In this document: one piece after another, positions 16,147 through 24,827 of the stretch | Layout of the letters: each line of letters starts with the position of its first letter | Numbering within the stretch: position 1 is the first letter of the stretch | Assembly (NCBI GenBank): GCA_964587515.1 | Contig: CAZPMO010000017.1 | Location: 1 to 44,498, forward strand | Reading direction: 5' to 3' | Source: CAZPMO01 sp964587515 | Lineage (GTDB): Bacteria > Pseudomonadota > Alphaproteobacteria > MPNO01 | Length of the DNA: 44,498 bases | Made by a program: the position numbers and the translations under genes | Notes under the pieces: model-generated | Told to the model about the DNA's origin: nothing | The model's input: only the letters and a program-made list of their open reading frames with translations | The model's database searches: none

Positions 16147-17550
16147 ATGACCGAAAACGCCCCCGACATACATCCCGAAGAGGGGCAGACACCGGTACAT
16201 GCCGAGGATCTTCTCGGGCTAAAGCCGGATGTCGCGAAATCGGTGAACGAGGCGCTCGAAGAGGGTCGGTTCGAGGACGTCGAGTCTTTTGTCTTCCCGC
16301 TCCATTACGCCGAGGTCGCGGATCTTCTCGAACAGCTCGGCGGTGAACGCCGCCGCCAGCTCGTCGAGCATCTGCGCCCGACATTCGATCCCGATATTTT
16401 GCCCGAGCTCGACGAGAGGGTGCGCGACGAAGTCGCCGAGTTGCTTGGGACGGGGACGCTCGCGACCGCGATCGCGATACTCGAATCGGACGACGCGCTA
16501 AAGCTGCTGTCGACGCTGGAAGACAGCAAACGCCACCGCGTCCTGCAGGCGATTCCCTCGGCGTTGCGGACGGCGCTGGAAGAAGGACTCGCCTTTCCGG
16601 AGGACAGCGCCGGCCGGTTGATGCAGCGCGATGTCGTCGGCATCCCCGCATTCTGGACGGTGGGCGAGACCATCGATTTCCTGCGTGAAAGCGAAGACCT
16701 GCCCAATGATTTCTACGATATTTTTATCGTCGATCCCGGACATCGCCCGATCGGCAAGGTCGCGTTGAGCCGCGTGCTCAGAAACAAGCGGCCGGTTTCG
16801 ATGACCGAAATCATGGACGAAGAAATTTTGACCGTGCCGGTGCGCATGGATCAGGAAGAGGTCGCCTATATCTTCGCCCAGCATGATTTCGTTTCGGCGC
16901 CGGTTGTGGACGACGCGGAGCGATTGATCGGCGTGATTATGGTCGATGATGTTGTCGACGTGATTCACGAAGAAGCGGAAGAAGATCTGATGCTGATGGG
17001 CGGCGTCCGCGAAGACGATTTGTATGACGCCGTGATCGATACCGGCCGATCGCGTTTTTCGTGGCTGTTTCTCAATCTTATTACCGCGGTGCTCGCTTCC
17101 ACTGTGATCGGAATATTCCAAGGAACCATCGAACAGATCGTGGTATTGGCGGTGCTGATGCCGATCGCGGCTTCGATGGGCGGCAATGCGGGCACGCAGA
17201 CGCTGACCGTGGTCGTGCGCGCGCTGGCCATGAAGGAAGTCACGCCCGCCAACGCGATCCGCGTCTTGAGCAAGGAAGTCCTCGTCGGGCTGTTCAATGG
17301 GGTGCTTTTTGCCGCGATCGTCGGGGGAATCGCATGGTTCTGGTCGGGCGAGCTTTCGATCGGTCTGGTGATGGCGGCGGCGATGATCGTGACCATGTTC
17401 GTCGCCGGACTCGCCGGTACGGCTATTCCGCTGGGTCTGGCGCGGACCGGGGTCGATCCGGCCCTGGCGTCGGGGGTATTCCTCACCACGATCACCGACG
17501 TGGTGGCATTTATGGCGTTTCTCGGCCTCGCCGCCGGGTTCCTGCTCTGA
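16147..17550 (+). CDS. mgtE: Magnesium transporter MgtE
   Basis: A 467-residue MgtE, a dimeric inner-membrane Mg2+ channel gated by cytoplasmic Mg2+. Domain order: N-terminal helical domain (about 20-130, with LHYAEVADLLEQL), two CBS domains (about 135-260, with SAPVVDDAERLIGVIMVDD), a plug helix, and five membrane helices from about 300. The pore region has MPIAASMGGNAGTQTL and TTITDVVAF, whose Asp corresponds to the selectivity-filter residue. No Mg2+ riboswitch was recognised in the 75 bases between the gap and the start. It appears monocistronic. Confidence 0.95.
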   Translation: MTENAPDIHPEEGQTPVHAEDLLGLKPDVAKSVNEALEEGRFEDVESFVFPLHYAEVADLLEQLGGERRRQLVEHLRPTFDPDILPELDERVRDEVAELLGTGTLATAIAILESDDALKLLSTLEDSKRHRVLQAIPSALRTALEEGLAFPEDSAGRLMQRDVVGIPAFWTVGETIDFLRESEDLPNDFYDIFIVDPGHRPIGKVALSRVLRNKRPVSMTEIMDEEILTVPVRMDQEEVAYIFAQHDFVSAPVVDDAERLIGVIMVDDVVDVIHEEAEEDLMLMGGVREDDLYDAVIDTGRSRFSWLFLNLITAVLASTVIGIFQGTIEQIVVLAVLMPIAASMGGNAGTQTLTVVVRALAMKEVTPANAIRVLSKEVLVGLFNGVLFAAIVGGIAWFWSGELSIGLVMAAAMIVTMFVAGLAGTAIPLGLARTGVDPALASGVFLTTITDVVAFMAFLGLAAGFLL

Positions 17551-17652
17551 TTACAGGCTGTGGGCGGTCGTTTTTCACCCCAAATCCGGGGGTTTAAGCG
17601 GGCCGTTTACTCGGTTTTAAGCTAGTTCGGGCCAAAATAGGCATGCGAACTT

Positions 17653-17669
17653 GCTCTCCTTGGGAGAGC
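17653..17669. repeat. Short perfect hairpin between mgtE and the receiver gene
   Basis: GCTCTCC and GGAGAGC form a perfect 7-bp stem with a three-base loop. It lies in the 189-base space between mgtE and the response-regulator gene. There is no T tract, so it is not a typical terminator. It could be a leader structure of the downstream gene or a protein-binding dyad. A second weak hairpin (ACCCC/GGGGT near 17577-17594) could serve mgtE termination. Nothing else is seen in this space. Confidence 0.4.
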
Positions 17670-17739
17670 GCCAAAACCGGGAATTTCATGGATTTCCGGC
17701 CGAGAAAGAACCGCGGAGCCGGCCACCAGCGCCCGAAAT

Positions 17740-18315
17740 ATGCCTGAAGCAAGTTATAGCCTCGACGAATTGAATTTTCTCGTTGTCGACGACAACGAAA
17801 ACATGCGCGTCATGATTCAGTCCATTCTGTTCGCCCTCGGCGTCCGGAAGATGCGCGTCGTCTCCAGCGTCGCCGAGGCCGTCAAGGTCATGAAGAAATT
17901 CCAAGCCGACATCGTCCTGACCGACTGGCATATGGAGCCCCAGGACGGCATCGATCTGGTACGGATCATCCGGAATTCGAAGGACAGTCCGAACCCTTAT
18001 GTGCCGATCATCATGCTGACCGGCCATACCGAACTGCAGCGCGTAATCGACGCCCGCGACGCCGGCGTCAATGAATTCCTCGCCAAGCCGCTTTCCGCGA
18101 AGTCGTTGTATGGCCGGATCGCGACGATCATCGAGAGCCCGCGGCCCTTCGTTCGCACCAAGGAATATTTCGGGCCTTGCCGGCGGCGCCAGAATTTGGG
18201 CCCCCAAGGCGGCATGAAGGAACGGCGCCACGACGAACTCGCCAAGATGGCCGAGGCCGAAGGGCTGTCGCCCGAGGAATTCGAAGAACTCATGCTACTC
18301 CAGTCGCCTGATTGA
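17740..18315 (+). CDS. Response regulator receiver protein with short C-terminal tail
   Basis: A 191-residue protein with one CheY-like receiver domain (about 10-130). Acidic residues Asp17 and Asp18, the phospho-acceptor Asp62 (VLTDWHM), the Thr in IIMLTGHTE and the Lys in FLAKPL are all present. The C-terminal 55 residues have a conserved-looking RPFVRTKEYFGPCRRR segment and an acidic helix (EGLSPEEFEELML), but no DNA-binding domain. Receivers with this tail are frequent in alphaproteobacteria; their output is not known to me. The next gene, an HPt-like protein, is 23 bases downstream and may be its partner. Confidence 0.88.
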   Translation: MPEASYSLDELNFLVVDDNENMRVMIQSILFALGVRKMRVVSSVAEAVKVMKKFQADIVLTDWHMEPQDGIDLVRIIRNSKDSPNPYVPIIMLTGHTELQRVIDARDAGVNEFLAKPLSAKSLYGRIATIIESPRPFVRTKEYFGPCRRRQNLGPQGGMKERRHDELAKMAEAEGLSPEEFEELMLLQSPD

Positions 18316-18338
18316 CGCGGATCGGCAGGGGCTCCCGC

Positions 18339-18818
18339 ATGGCAAAGGACGACGTTCAAATCATCAAGCCTCCGATGAACCTGAAAAAGGCTAAAGTCGG
18401 AAAGGGGCCGGCGAGTTTCGATTACCGGGCGATCGAGCGCGCCGAGCAGGCGATCGACAAGTTCGGCGACGATTTCAACAAGTGGGGTCTCGACGATATA
18501 ACCGAGATCGACAAGGCGCTTGCGAAGGCGCGGCGCGAACCCGATAAACAGGAAGAGCACTTCGCCCATATCTTCCGCCGCGCGATGGACCTGAAGGGTC
18601 AGGGCGGCAGCTTCGGCTATGACTTGATCACGCAGATCGGTGATACCCTGAAGCGGTTCACCAAAAACCAGCAATCGGCGAGCGATCGTGACGTCGATAT
18701 CATCGCCGCCCATATCGACGCCTTGCGGACCGTGTTGACCCAGAACATCCGTGGCGATGGCGGTGAGGTCGGCCAGCAGATCGTCGCCGGTCTGCTGAAA
18801 CTAACCTCCGGAAAATAG
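18339..18818 (+). CDS. Conserved hypothetical protein, HPt-like helical domain without the histidine
   Basis: A 159-residue mostly helical protein that I cannot name with certainty. Residues 75-110 contain AMDLKGQGGSFGYDLI, which lines up with the core of histidine phosphotransfer (HPt) domains, AHxLKGxxxxxG. The phosphorylatable His is replaced by Met83. Charged helices at 28-70 (ERAEQAIDKF) and the C-terminus fit a four-helix bundle. It follows the receiver gene by 23 bases, supporting a link to it. The product may bind the receiver without passing phosphate. The ATG at 18339 is preferred; the upstream start at 18312 overlaps the preceding stop. Confidence 0.75.
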   Translation: MAKDDVQIIKPPMNLKKAKVGKGPASFDYRAIERAEQAIDKFGDDFNKWGLDDITEIDKALAKARREPDKQEEHFAHIFRRAMDLKGQGGSFGYDLITQIGDTLKRFTKNQQSASDRDVDIIAAHIDALRTVLTQNIRGDGGEVGQQIVAGLLKLTSGK

Positions 18819-18913
18819 GGATCGGCGGGTGTCGGGGCCGGCCCGCGACTACGAAATTTCGGCGTCGGCGAGGCTGGCGTCGCACGCTCCTTCGGACCAT
18901 ACTTGCCTCCGAA

Positions 18914-19342
18914 ATGAGCCTCCACATACTCAAGATGGCGGTCGGCGTCGACAGCGTTCCGATGCTTCGGGAAATTCAGAAACGTCGGCTGGAAAACGCG
19001 GGCCGCGGCGGCGACCTCAGACATCTCACCCGCAACTATCCACGCCGCGCCGAGAAGATCATCGACGGCGGGTCGATTTTCTGGATCATCAAGGGCTATG
19101 TCAGGGCGCGCCAGCGCATTCTCCGGATCGACCACGCGGTCAATTCCGAGGGGCGCCGGAGATGCGCCTTCATCCTCGATCCCGAACTTTTCGAGACGGT
19201 TCTGAAGCCGCAACGGCCGCTCCAGGGCTGGCGTTATCTGGAGCCCACCGACGCCCCCGCCGATCGGCGGGAAAACGACTTGGCGGAAGATGGGCTGCCG
19301 CCCGAAATGGCCGCCGAACTGCGCCAACTCGGCCTGCTCTAG
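18914..19342 (+). CDS. DUF1489 family protein
   Basis: A 142-residue protein of the DUF1489 family, restricted largely to alphaproteobacteria and of unknown function. Recognisable parts are HILKMAVGVDSV at the N-terminus, LRHLTRNYPRRAEKIIDGGSI and WIIKGYVRARQRIL in the middle. It has no signal peptide or membrane segment. No strong Shine-Dalgarno sequence precedes the ATG. The gene lies 95 bases after the HPt-like gene and 61 before the putative putA start region. Confidence 0.85.
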   Translation: MSLHILKMAVGVDSVPMLREIQKRRLENAGRGGDLRHLTRNYPRRAEKIIDGGSIFWIIKGYVRARQRILRIDHAVNSEGRRRCAFILDPELFETVLKPQRPLQGWRYLEPTDAPADRRENDLAEDGLPPEMAAELRQLGLL

Positions 19343-19495
19343 CGCCCACTTTCCGTAAGCCCCATATCAAGACCACGAGAGTTCCGGATCGGAGGGTCTC
19401 GAAATGACCTTTATCGGCGATTTTTCCGCCTCGGACGCCTGCGCACCGCCATTCGCAAGGCGTTTCTGGGCGATGAGGCGCGATGCATCGAGGCG

Positions 19496-22400
19496 TTGGC
19501 CGACGAGGCGCGCCTGCCGCCGCGCGCGACGGAGAATGTCGCGCGACGCGCGACACGGCTGGTCGAGAAAGTCCGTTCCTCACGCCAGCTTCAGGGCAGT
19601 CTCGATGCGTTTCTGACCGAATACGCGCTCTCCACCCACGAGGGCGTCGTCCTGATGTGTCTTGCCGAGGCCCTGCTGCGAATTCCCGACTCCGACACCG
19701 CGGATCGGCTGATCCGCGACAAGCTCGCGACCGCCGACTGGCAGCAGCATCTGGGCAACAGCGATTCGATTCTGGTCAACGCCTCGACCTGGGGTCTGAT
19801 GCTGACTGGCCGCGTCATCGGTTGGGACAGCGCGGACAAGGACCTCGCGGGTCTTCTGGGACGCCTGGTGGCGCGCAGTGGCGAGCCCGTGATCCGCCAG
19901 TCCATGGTCCAGTCGATGCGTATCCTGAGCCGTCAATTCGTCATGGGTCGTGATATCAACGAGGCGATCGGTCGCGCCGGCGGATCGGCCAACCGCGCCT
20001 ATCGGCATTCCTATGACATGCTGGGCGAAGCGGCCTACACGGCGGCCGATGCCGAGCGTTACTTCGAGGCTTACGCGACGGCGATCAGGGCGGTGGGCGC
20101 GGCGCGGGGCGCCGGGTCGGTGTTCGCCGCGCCCGGGATCTCGGTAAAATTGTCGGCGCTGCACCCGCGCTATGAGTTCGCCCAGCGCGATCGCATCCTC
20201 GCCGAACTGGCGCCTCGCCTGAAAGCGCTCGCCGAACTCGCCCGCGACGCCGATATCGGGCTGACGGTCGACGCCGAGGAAGCGGCCCGGCTCGACCTTT
20301 CCCTCGATGTATTCGAGACGGTGTTCGTCGACCCCGATTTCGACGGCTGGCAGGGGTTCGGTCTCGCGCTGCAGGCCTATCTCAAACAGGTGCCGTTCGT
20401 CATCGACTGGCTGGCCGAACTGGCGCGCCGCCGCGGACGCCGCATCATGCTGCGCCTCGTGAAGGGCGCCTATTGGGACAGCGAGATTAAGCACGCCCAG
20501 GAAGCCGGCCTCGACGGCTATCCGGTCTATACCCGCAAGGCGTCGACGGATGTTTCCTACCTGGCCTGCGCGCGCCGCCTGTTCGCGAACGCCGATGCGT
20601 TCTATCCGCAATTCGCGACCCACAATGCCCACACCATCGCCTCGATCATGGAATTCGCGGGCGCCAGCGGTGAGTTCGAATTCCAACGTCTGCACGGCAT
20701 GGGCGAGGCGCTCTACGGCCAGATCGTCACCGGGAAGCCGAAGGGCGTGGCGTGCCGCGTCTACGCCCCGGTCGGCCGTCACGAGGAGTTGTTGCCCTAT
20801 CTCGTGCGCCGGCTGCTCGAAAACGGCGCCAACACCTCCTTTGTGAACAGATTGACGGATGAGGAGGTGCCGGTCGCGGAAATCGTCGCCGATCCGGTGG
20901 CGCGGGTCGATGCGCTGCGCTCGAAACCGCACCCCCGGATTCCGCCGCCGCGCGAAATCCTCGAAGACGGTCGCCGCGCCGCGAGAGGGATCGATATGGC
21001 CGATTCCGCCCGCTTGGCCCGGCTCGCCGCCGACATGACGGACGCGGCGAACGCCAACTGGCAGGCGGGACCCATCGTCGGCGGCCAGATGGTTCCCGAC
21101 GGCGCCCGCGACCTGTTTGATCCGGCCGACCGGCGAAAGATCATCGGCCATGTCACCGAGGCAAGGGAAGCGCAGGTCCGCGACGCGATCGACCGGGCGT
21201 GCGCCGTCGCCGCCGATTGGGACGGGGCGGGGGCGGAGGCGCGCGCCGCCTGTCTCGAGCGCGCCGCGGAATTGATGGAGGACGAACTCGCCGAGTTGAT
21301 GGCGTTGGTGGTGCGCGAGGCGGGCAAGACCATTCCCGATGCGCTGGGCGAGGTGCGCGAAGCCATCGATTTCTGCCGCTACTATGCGCGGCTCGGGCGC
21401 GCGGATTTCGCCGATCCGGCGGGGCTTCCGGGGCCGACCGGCGAACGCAACGAAATCGCGTTGCACGGGCGCGGCGTGTTCGCCTGCATCAGCCCGTGGA
21501 ATTTTCCGCTGGCGATATTCGTCGGCCAGGTGGTCGCGGCCCTGGCGTCCGGCAATGCCGTGGTCGCGAAACCGGCTGAACAGACGCCCCTGGCGGCGAC
21601 GCGGGCGGTGCGTATCCTGCATCGCGCCGGGGTGCCGGCCGATGTGCTGCATCTTCTGCCGGGGCGCGGCGAGACGCTAGGCGCGGCGCTGGTGAGTGAT
21701 TCCCGGATCGACGGCGTCGCTTTCACCGGATCGAACGAAACCGCCGCGGCGATCAACAAGACGCTCGCCGCGCGCGGCGGCGCGATCGTGCCGTTGATCG
21801 CCGAGACCGGCGGCCAGAACGCCATGATCGTCGATTCCAGCGCGCTGCCCGAACAGGTGACGACCGATGTCATCGCCTCTGCCTTCCACAGCGCCGGCCA
21901 ACGCTGTTCGGCGCTGCGCGTGTTGTTTCTGCAGGAAGACGGCGCGGACCGCATGTTGAAACTGCTGACCGGCGCGATGGCGGAAATCTCGGTCGGTGAT
22001 CCCACTTTGCTGTCGACCGATGTCGGGCCGGTGATCGACGAAGACGCCCGCCGGTTTCTCCAGGAACATGCGGACAGAATGGAGCGGGAGGGAAAGCTGC
22101 TGCATCGGGTCTCGCTGCCGCCGGAGACCGACCACGGCACCTATTTCGCGCCGGTGGCGTTTCAGATCGACCGGCTCGACCGGCTGGAGCGCGAGGTGTT
22201 CGGCCCGGTCCTGCATGTCATCCGCTATTCGGCGAACCATCTGGACTCGGTGCTGGATGCGGTGCGCGGCACCGGCTACGGGCTGACGCTGGGCATCCAC
22301 AGCCGGATCGATTCCACCATCCGGCGCATCCACGAGGCGATGCCGGTGGGCAATGTCTATGTCAATCGCAACATGGTCGGCGCCGTGGTCGGCGTCCATC

Positions 22401-22546
22401 CGTTCGGCGGCGAGGGACTGTCGGGCACTGGGCCAAAGGCCGGTGGCCCCCGCTATGTCCATCGTTTCGCCGTCGAGCGCACCCTCAGCGTCAATACCGT
22501 CGCCATGGGCGGCAACGCCGCGCTGCTATCGCTGACCGACGAGTAA
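19496..22546 (+). CDS. putA: Bifunctional proline dehydrogenase / P5C dehydrogenase PutA, 5' end apparently frameshifted
   Basis: PutA oxidises proline to glutamate in two steps at the membrane face. The open frame begins at TTG 19496 and gives 1016 residues. The FAD-dependent PRODH barrel shows SVKLSALHPRYE, LVKGAYWDSEIK and FATHNAHT; the NAD-dependent P5CDH part shows ISPWNFPLAIF, AFTGSNET, ETGGQNAMIVDS and the catalytic Cys in AGQRCSALR. There is no N-terminal ribbon-helix-helix domain. The same frame stays open upstream and encodes PutA-like residues (LRTAIRKAFLGDEA), whereas the well-placed ATG 19404 (GGAGGG 7 bases ahead) is out of frame by one base. One extra T in the T5 run 19421-19425 would join them, giving about 1,047 residues. 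Confidence 0.94.
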   Translation: MADEARLPPRATENVARRATRLVEKVRSSRQLQGSLDAFLTEYALSTHEGVVLMCLAEALLRIPDSDTADRLIRDKLATADWQQHLGNSDSILVNASTWGLMLTGRVIGWDSADKDLAGLLGRLVARSGEPVIRQSMVQSMRILSRQFVMGRDINEAIGRAGGSANRAYRHSYDMLGEAAYTAADAERYFEAYATAIRAVGAARGAGSVFAAPGISVKLSALHPRYEFAQRDRILAELAPRLKALAELARDADIGLTVDAEEAARLDLSLDVFETVFVDPDFDGWQGFGLALQAYLKQVPFVIDWLAELARRRGRRIMLRLVKGAYWDSEIKHAQEAGLDGYPVYTRKASTDVSYLACARRLFANADAFYPQFATHNAHTIASIMEFAGASGEFEFQRLHGMGEALYGQIVTGKPKGVACRVYAPVGRHEELLPYLVRRLLENGANTSFVNRLTDEEVPVAEIVADPVARVDALRSKPHPRIPPPREILEDGRRAARGIDMADSARLARLAADMTDAANANWQAGPIVGGQMVPDGARDLFDPADRRKIIGHVTEAREAQVRDAIDRACAVAADWDGAGAEARAACLERAAELMEDELAELMALVVREAGKTIPDALGEVREAIDFCRYYARLGRADFADPAGLPGPTGERNEIALHGRGVFACISPWNFPLAIFVGQVVAALASGNAVVAKPAEQTPLAATRAVRILHRAGVPADVLHLLPGRGETLGAALVSDSRIDGVAFTGSNETAAAINKTLAARGGAIVPLIAETGGQNAMIVDSSALPEQVTTDVIASAFHSAGQRCSALRVLFLQEDGADRMLKLLTGAMAEISVGDPTLLSTDVGPVIDEDARRFLQEHADRMEREGKLLHRVSLPPETDHGTYFAPVAFQIDRLDRLEREVFGPVLHVIRYSANHLDSVLDAVRGTGYGLTLGIHSRIDSTIRRIHEAMPVGNVYVNRNMVGAVVGVHPFGGEGLSGTGPKAGGPRYVHRFAVERTLSVNTVAMGGNAALLSLTDE

Positions 22547-22585
22547 AGCGACTAAATCCAACGGCCGTTGGTGTAAAATGGCGGC

Positions 22586-23536
22586 ATGACGCCGCGTCCC
22601 ATTATCATCGATTGCGATCCCGGCGTGGACGATGCGCTGGCGTTGCTGCTGGCCATGGCCTCGCCGAACGAGCTCGACCTGCTCGGCGTGACGACGGTCG
22701 CCGGCAACGCGCCGCTGGCGCTGACGTCGCGCAACGCGCTTAAAGTATGCGCGCTGGCCGGGCGCGACGACATTCCGGTATTCGCGGGATGCGACCGGCC
22801 GAGCGAACGCGAACCCAGCACCGCCGAACACATCCATGGCGAAACCGGTCTCGACGGCGCCGAACTGCCGGCGCCCGCGTCGAATCTTGAGGATCGCCAC
22901 GCGGTCGATTTCATCATCGAGACCGTGGATGCGCGCGCCGGCGGGGTTACGCTGTGCCCCATGGGACCGCTGACCAACATCGCCTTGGCCCTGAACCGCC
23001 ATCCGCCGCTCGCCCGCCAGGTGCGGGAGATCGTGCTGATGGGAGGCTCGGCCGGATCCGGCAACGTCACGCCTTACGCGGAGTTCAATTTCCATGTCGA
23101 TCCGCATGCGGCGGCGAAGGTGATGAGTTGCGGCGCGCCTCTCACCATGATCGGGCTCGACGTCACCCATCGGGCGCGCCTCACCAGCGAAAGACTCGCC
23201 GCGATCGAAGCGATCGGCACGCCGATTAGCGCGGCGGCGGCCGGATTGCTGCGCCATTACCATGGAACCAATCTGGCCCAGCCGGGCGGCGAAGGCGCGC
23301 CGCTCCACGATCCCTGCGTGATCGCAACTATTTTGCGCCCGGATTTGTTCGAGGGACGGGAAGCGCATGTGGATATCGACCTGTCCGACAGCCCCGCGGT
23401 CGGACAAAGCATTGTCGATTTCAGCGCGCCCGAAAGACAGATCAATGCGCGGGTGGTCGAGGAGATCGACGCCGACGGTTTTTTTGCGCTGCTGACCGAA
23501 AGACTGGCTAGCCTTTCAGCAGCGCCTGAAGCTTGA
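22586..23536 (+). CDS. Inosine-uridine preferring nucleoside hydrolase family protein
   Basis: A 316-residue nucleoside hydrolase (IunH/Rih family), which cleaves the N-glycosidic bond of ribonucleosides using bound Ca2+. The metal-binding N-terminus DCDPGVDDALALL (9-21) is intact, and GPLTNIALAL, MGGSAGSGNVTPYAEFN and the Asn/His-rich strand after it agree with the family. The base preference cannot be predicted. The 3' end overlaps the reductase gene on the other strand by 29 bases (convergent). Confidence 0.92.
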   Translation: MTPRPIIIDCDPGVDDALALLLAMASPNELDLLGVTTVAGNAPLALTSRNALKVCALAGRDDIPVFAGCDRPSEREPSTAEHIHGETGLDGAELPAPASNLEDRHAVDFIIETVDARAGGVTLCPMGPLTNIALALNRHPPLARQVREIVLMGGSAGSGNVTPYAEFNFHVDPHAAAKVMSCGAPLTMIGLDVTHRARLTSERLAAIEAIGTPISAAAAGLLRHYHGTNLAQPGGEGAPLHDPCVIATILRPDLFEGREAHVDIDLSDSPAVGQSIVDFSAPERQINARVVEEIDADGFFALLTERLASLSAAPEA

Positions 23537-24761
23537 TTTCCGGATCGGCGAGCTGGGCCGGATCGACGATCTTGCCGGCCTGCATCAGGCGGCGCGCGAA
23601 ACGGATGTCGCGCGGATTATTGAACGAAGTCGCGCCGTTGATGCGCCCGCCCTTGAGATAGAATTCAATGAACTGGTTTGCTTCCCGGTCGCCCCGAATG
23701 ACGGTCTCGTCCCAATCTTTCGGCAGGCCGATAAGCTGGATATTGACGTCGTACTGGTCGGACCAGAACCAAGGCACCTCGGCATAGGGCTCGCCGGCGT
23801 CCAGCATGGCCTTGGCCGCGCCGATCGCCTGGTTCTGCGCGTTTTCCCAGGATTCGAGGCGGATGCGTTGGCCCAACAGTGCGTTCGGGTGGTTGGTCAC
23901 GTCGCCGGCCGCGAAGATATCTGCGTCCGAGGTGCGGCCGAACTCGTCCACTACGATGCCGTTCTCGACCTCCAGCCCGGCCTCCACGGCAAGTTCCACA
24001 TTGGGCACCAGTCCGATGCCGATCACCGCCATGGAGGTTTCGATTGTCTCACCGGTCGACAGGATCGCGCGCGCGAGTTTGCCGTCGCCCTCGAAACTCT
24101 CGACCGAGGTTTCCAGGCGAAGATCGACACCGTGATCTTCGTGAATGGTCTTGAGATGATCGGCCATGGCGGGTGTCAGCGCCCGTCCGCAAAGCTGGCC
24201 CAACGCCTCGACGACGGTCGCCTCGGCGCCGAGTTTGCGCGCCGCCGCCGCGGTTTCGAGGCCGATCCAGCCGCCGCCGACGATAAACACGCGCCCGCCC
24301 GCCGCGATTCCGGCTCGGATCGCCGCAGTATCGTCGATGGCGCGCAGATAATGGATTCCGTCGAGTTNNNNNNNNNNNNNNNNNNNNNNNNNNNNNNNNN
24401 CGCCCGGCACCGGCAGTGGACGGGCGCGGCCACCGGTCGCGATCATCAACCGGTCATAGGCCAGCGTTTCGCCGCCTTCCAGGGTGATTGTGTGATCGCC
24501 CGGCGCAATCGCGGCGACACGGGTCGCGGCCTGGAATTCTATCCGCAATTCATCGTAGGACTCGGCCGGCCACAGGAACGTACTTTCCGGCGGCTGGTCG
24601 CCCAGCAGCACTTCCTTGGAAAGCGGCGGCCTTTCGTAGGGGGGATATGTTTCGTCGCCGATCAGCACGATACGACCGTCGAATCCCTGGTCGCGCAGGG
24701 TCCGGGCAGTCCAGCCACCCGCCTGTCCGGCGCCGATGATCGCGAAGGTCCGGTCCGACAT
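23508..24761 (-). CDS. FAD-dependent ferredoxin reductase of a Rieske oxygenase system
   Basis: About 417 residues counting the N run. It resembles rhodocoxin/putidaredoxin reductases, which pass electrons from NADH to a ferredoxin. The N-terminal FAD Rossmann motif is IIGAGQAGGWTA, then PPYERPPLSKE; the NAD motif is FIVGGGWIGLETA; a second FAD motif is DIFAAGDVTNHP. The C-terminal reductase domain includes WFWSDQYDVNIQLIG. ATG 24761 is chosen; a GTG directly precedes it. The 33-base N run sits between VPG and LDGIHYL, where relatives have only two or three residues. It is followed upstream by the ferredoxin gene on the same strand. Confidence 0.92.
   Translation of the reverse strand: MSDRTFAIIGAGQAGGWTARTLRDQGFDGRIVLIGDETYPPYERPPLSKEVLLGDQPPESTFLWPAESYDELRIEFQAATRVAAIAPGDHTITLEGGETLAYDRLMIATGGRARPLPVPGXXXXXXXXXXXXLDGIHYLRAIDDTAAIRAGIAAGGRVFIVGGGWIGLETAAAARKLGAEATVVEALGQLCGRALTPAMADHLKTIHEDHGVDLRLETSVESFEGDGKLARAILSTGETIETSMAVIGIGLVPNVELAVEAGLEVENGIVVDEFGRTSDADIFAAGDVTNHPNALLGQRIRLESWENAQNQAIGAAKAMLDAGEPYAEVPWFWSDQYDVNIQLIGLPKDWDETVIRGDREANQFIEFYLKGGRINGATSFNNPRDIRFARRLMQAGKIVDPAQLADPEIKLQALLKG
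24368..24400. other. Assembly gap (33 N) inside the reductase gene
   Basis: Thirty-three N keep the reading frame but fall at a point where family members have almost no extra residues. The flanks read VPG-(GNN) and (NAA)-LDG in the minus frame, so a few missing bases would complete a normal sequence. The N number is probably a placeholder. Confidence 0.95.
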
Positions 24762-24784
24762 CACTTAAGGCCGTACTGGGCCGG

Positions 24785-24827
24785 CCGGCTCAGCCACCGC
24801 CGGGTTGCCCGGCTCAGCCATCGCCGG
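24785..24827. repeat. 24-bp tandem duplication at the ferredoxin stop codon
   Basis: Two copies of a 19-base unit (CCGGCTCAGCCACCGCCGG at 24785-24803 and the same with CAT for CAC at 24809-24827) recur with period 24. The second copy contains the last codons and stop of the ferredoxin gene on the minus strand; the first lies in the space before the reductase gene and also encodes a TGA in the same phase. Confidence 0.85.

Noticed and set aside
19580..21652. 690-codon open frame on the minus strand
   Set aside because: It lies wholly antisense to putA, whose domains and motifs are unmistakable; long antisense frames are common in GC-rich DNA and this one shows no family motif.
24785..24827. 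CRISPR-like repeat
   Set aside because: Only two copies with a 5-base spacing and overlap with a stop codon; this is a simple tandem duplication.
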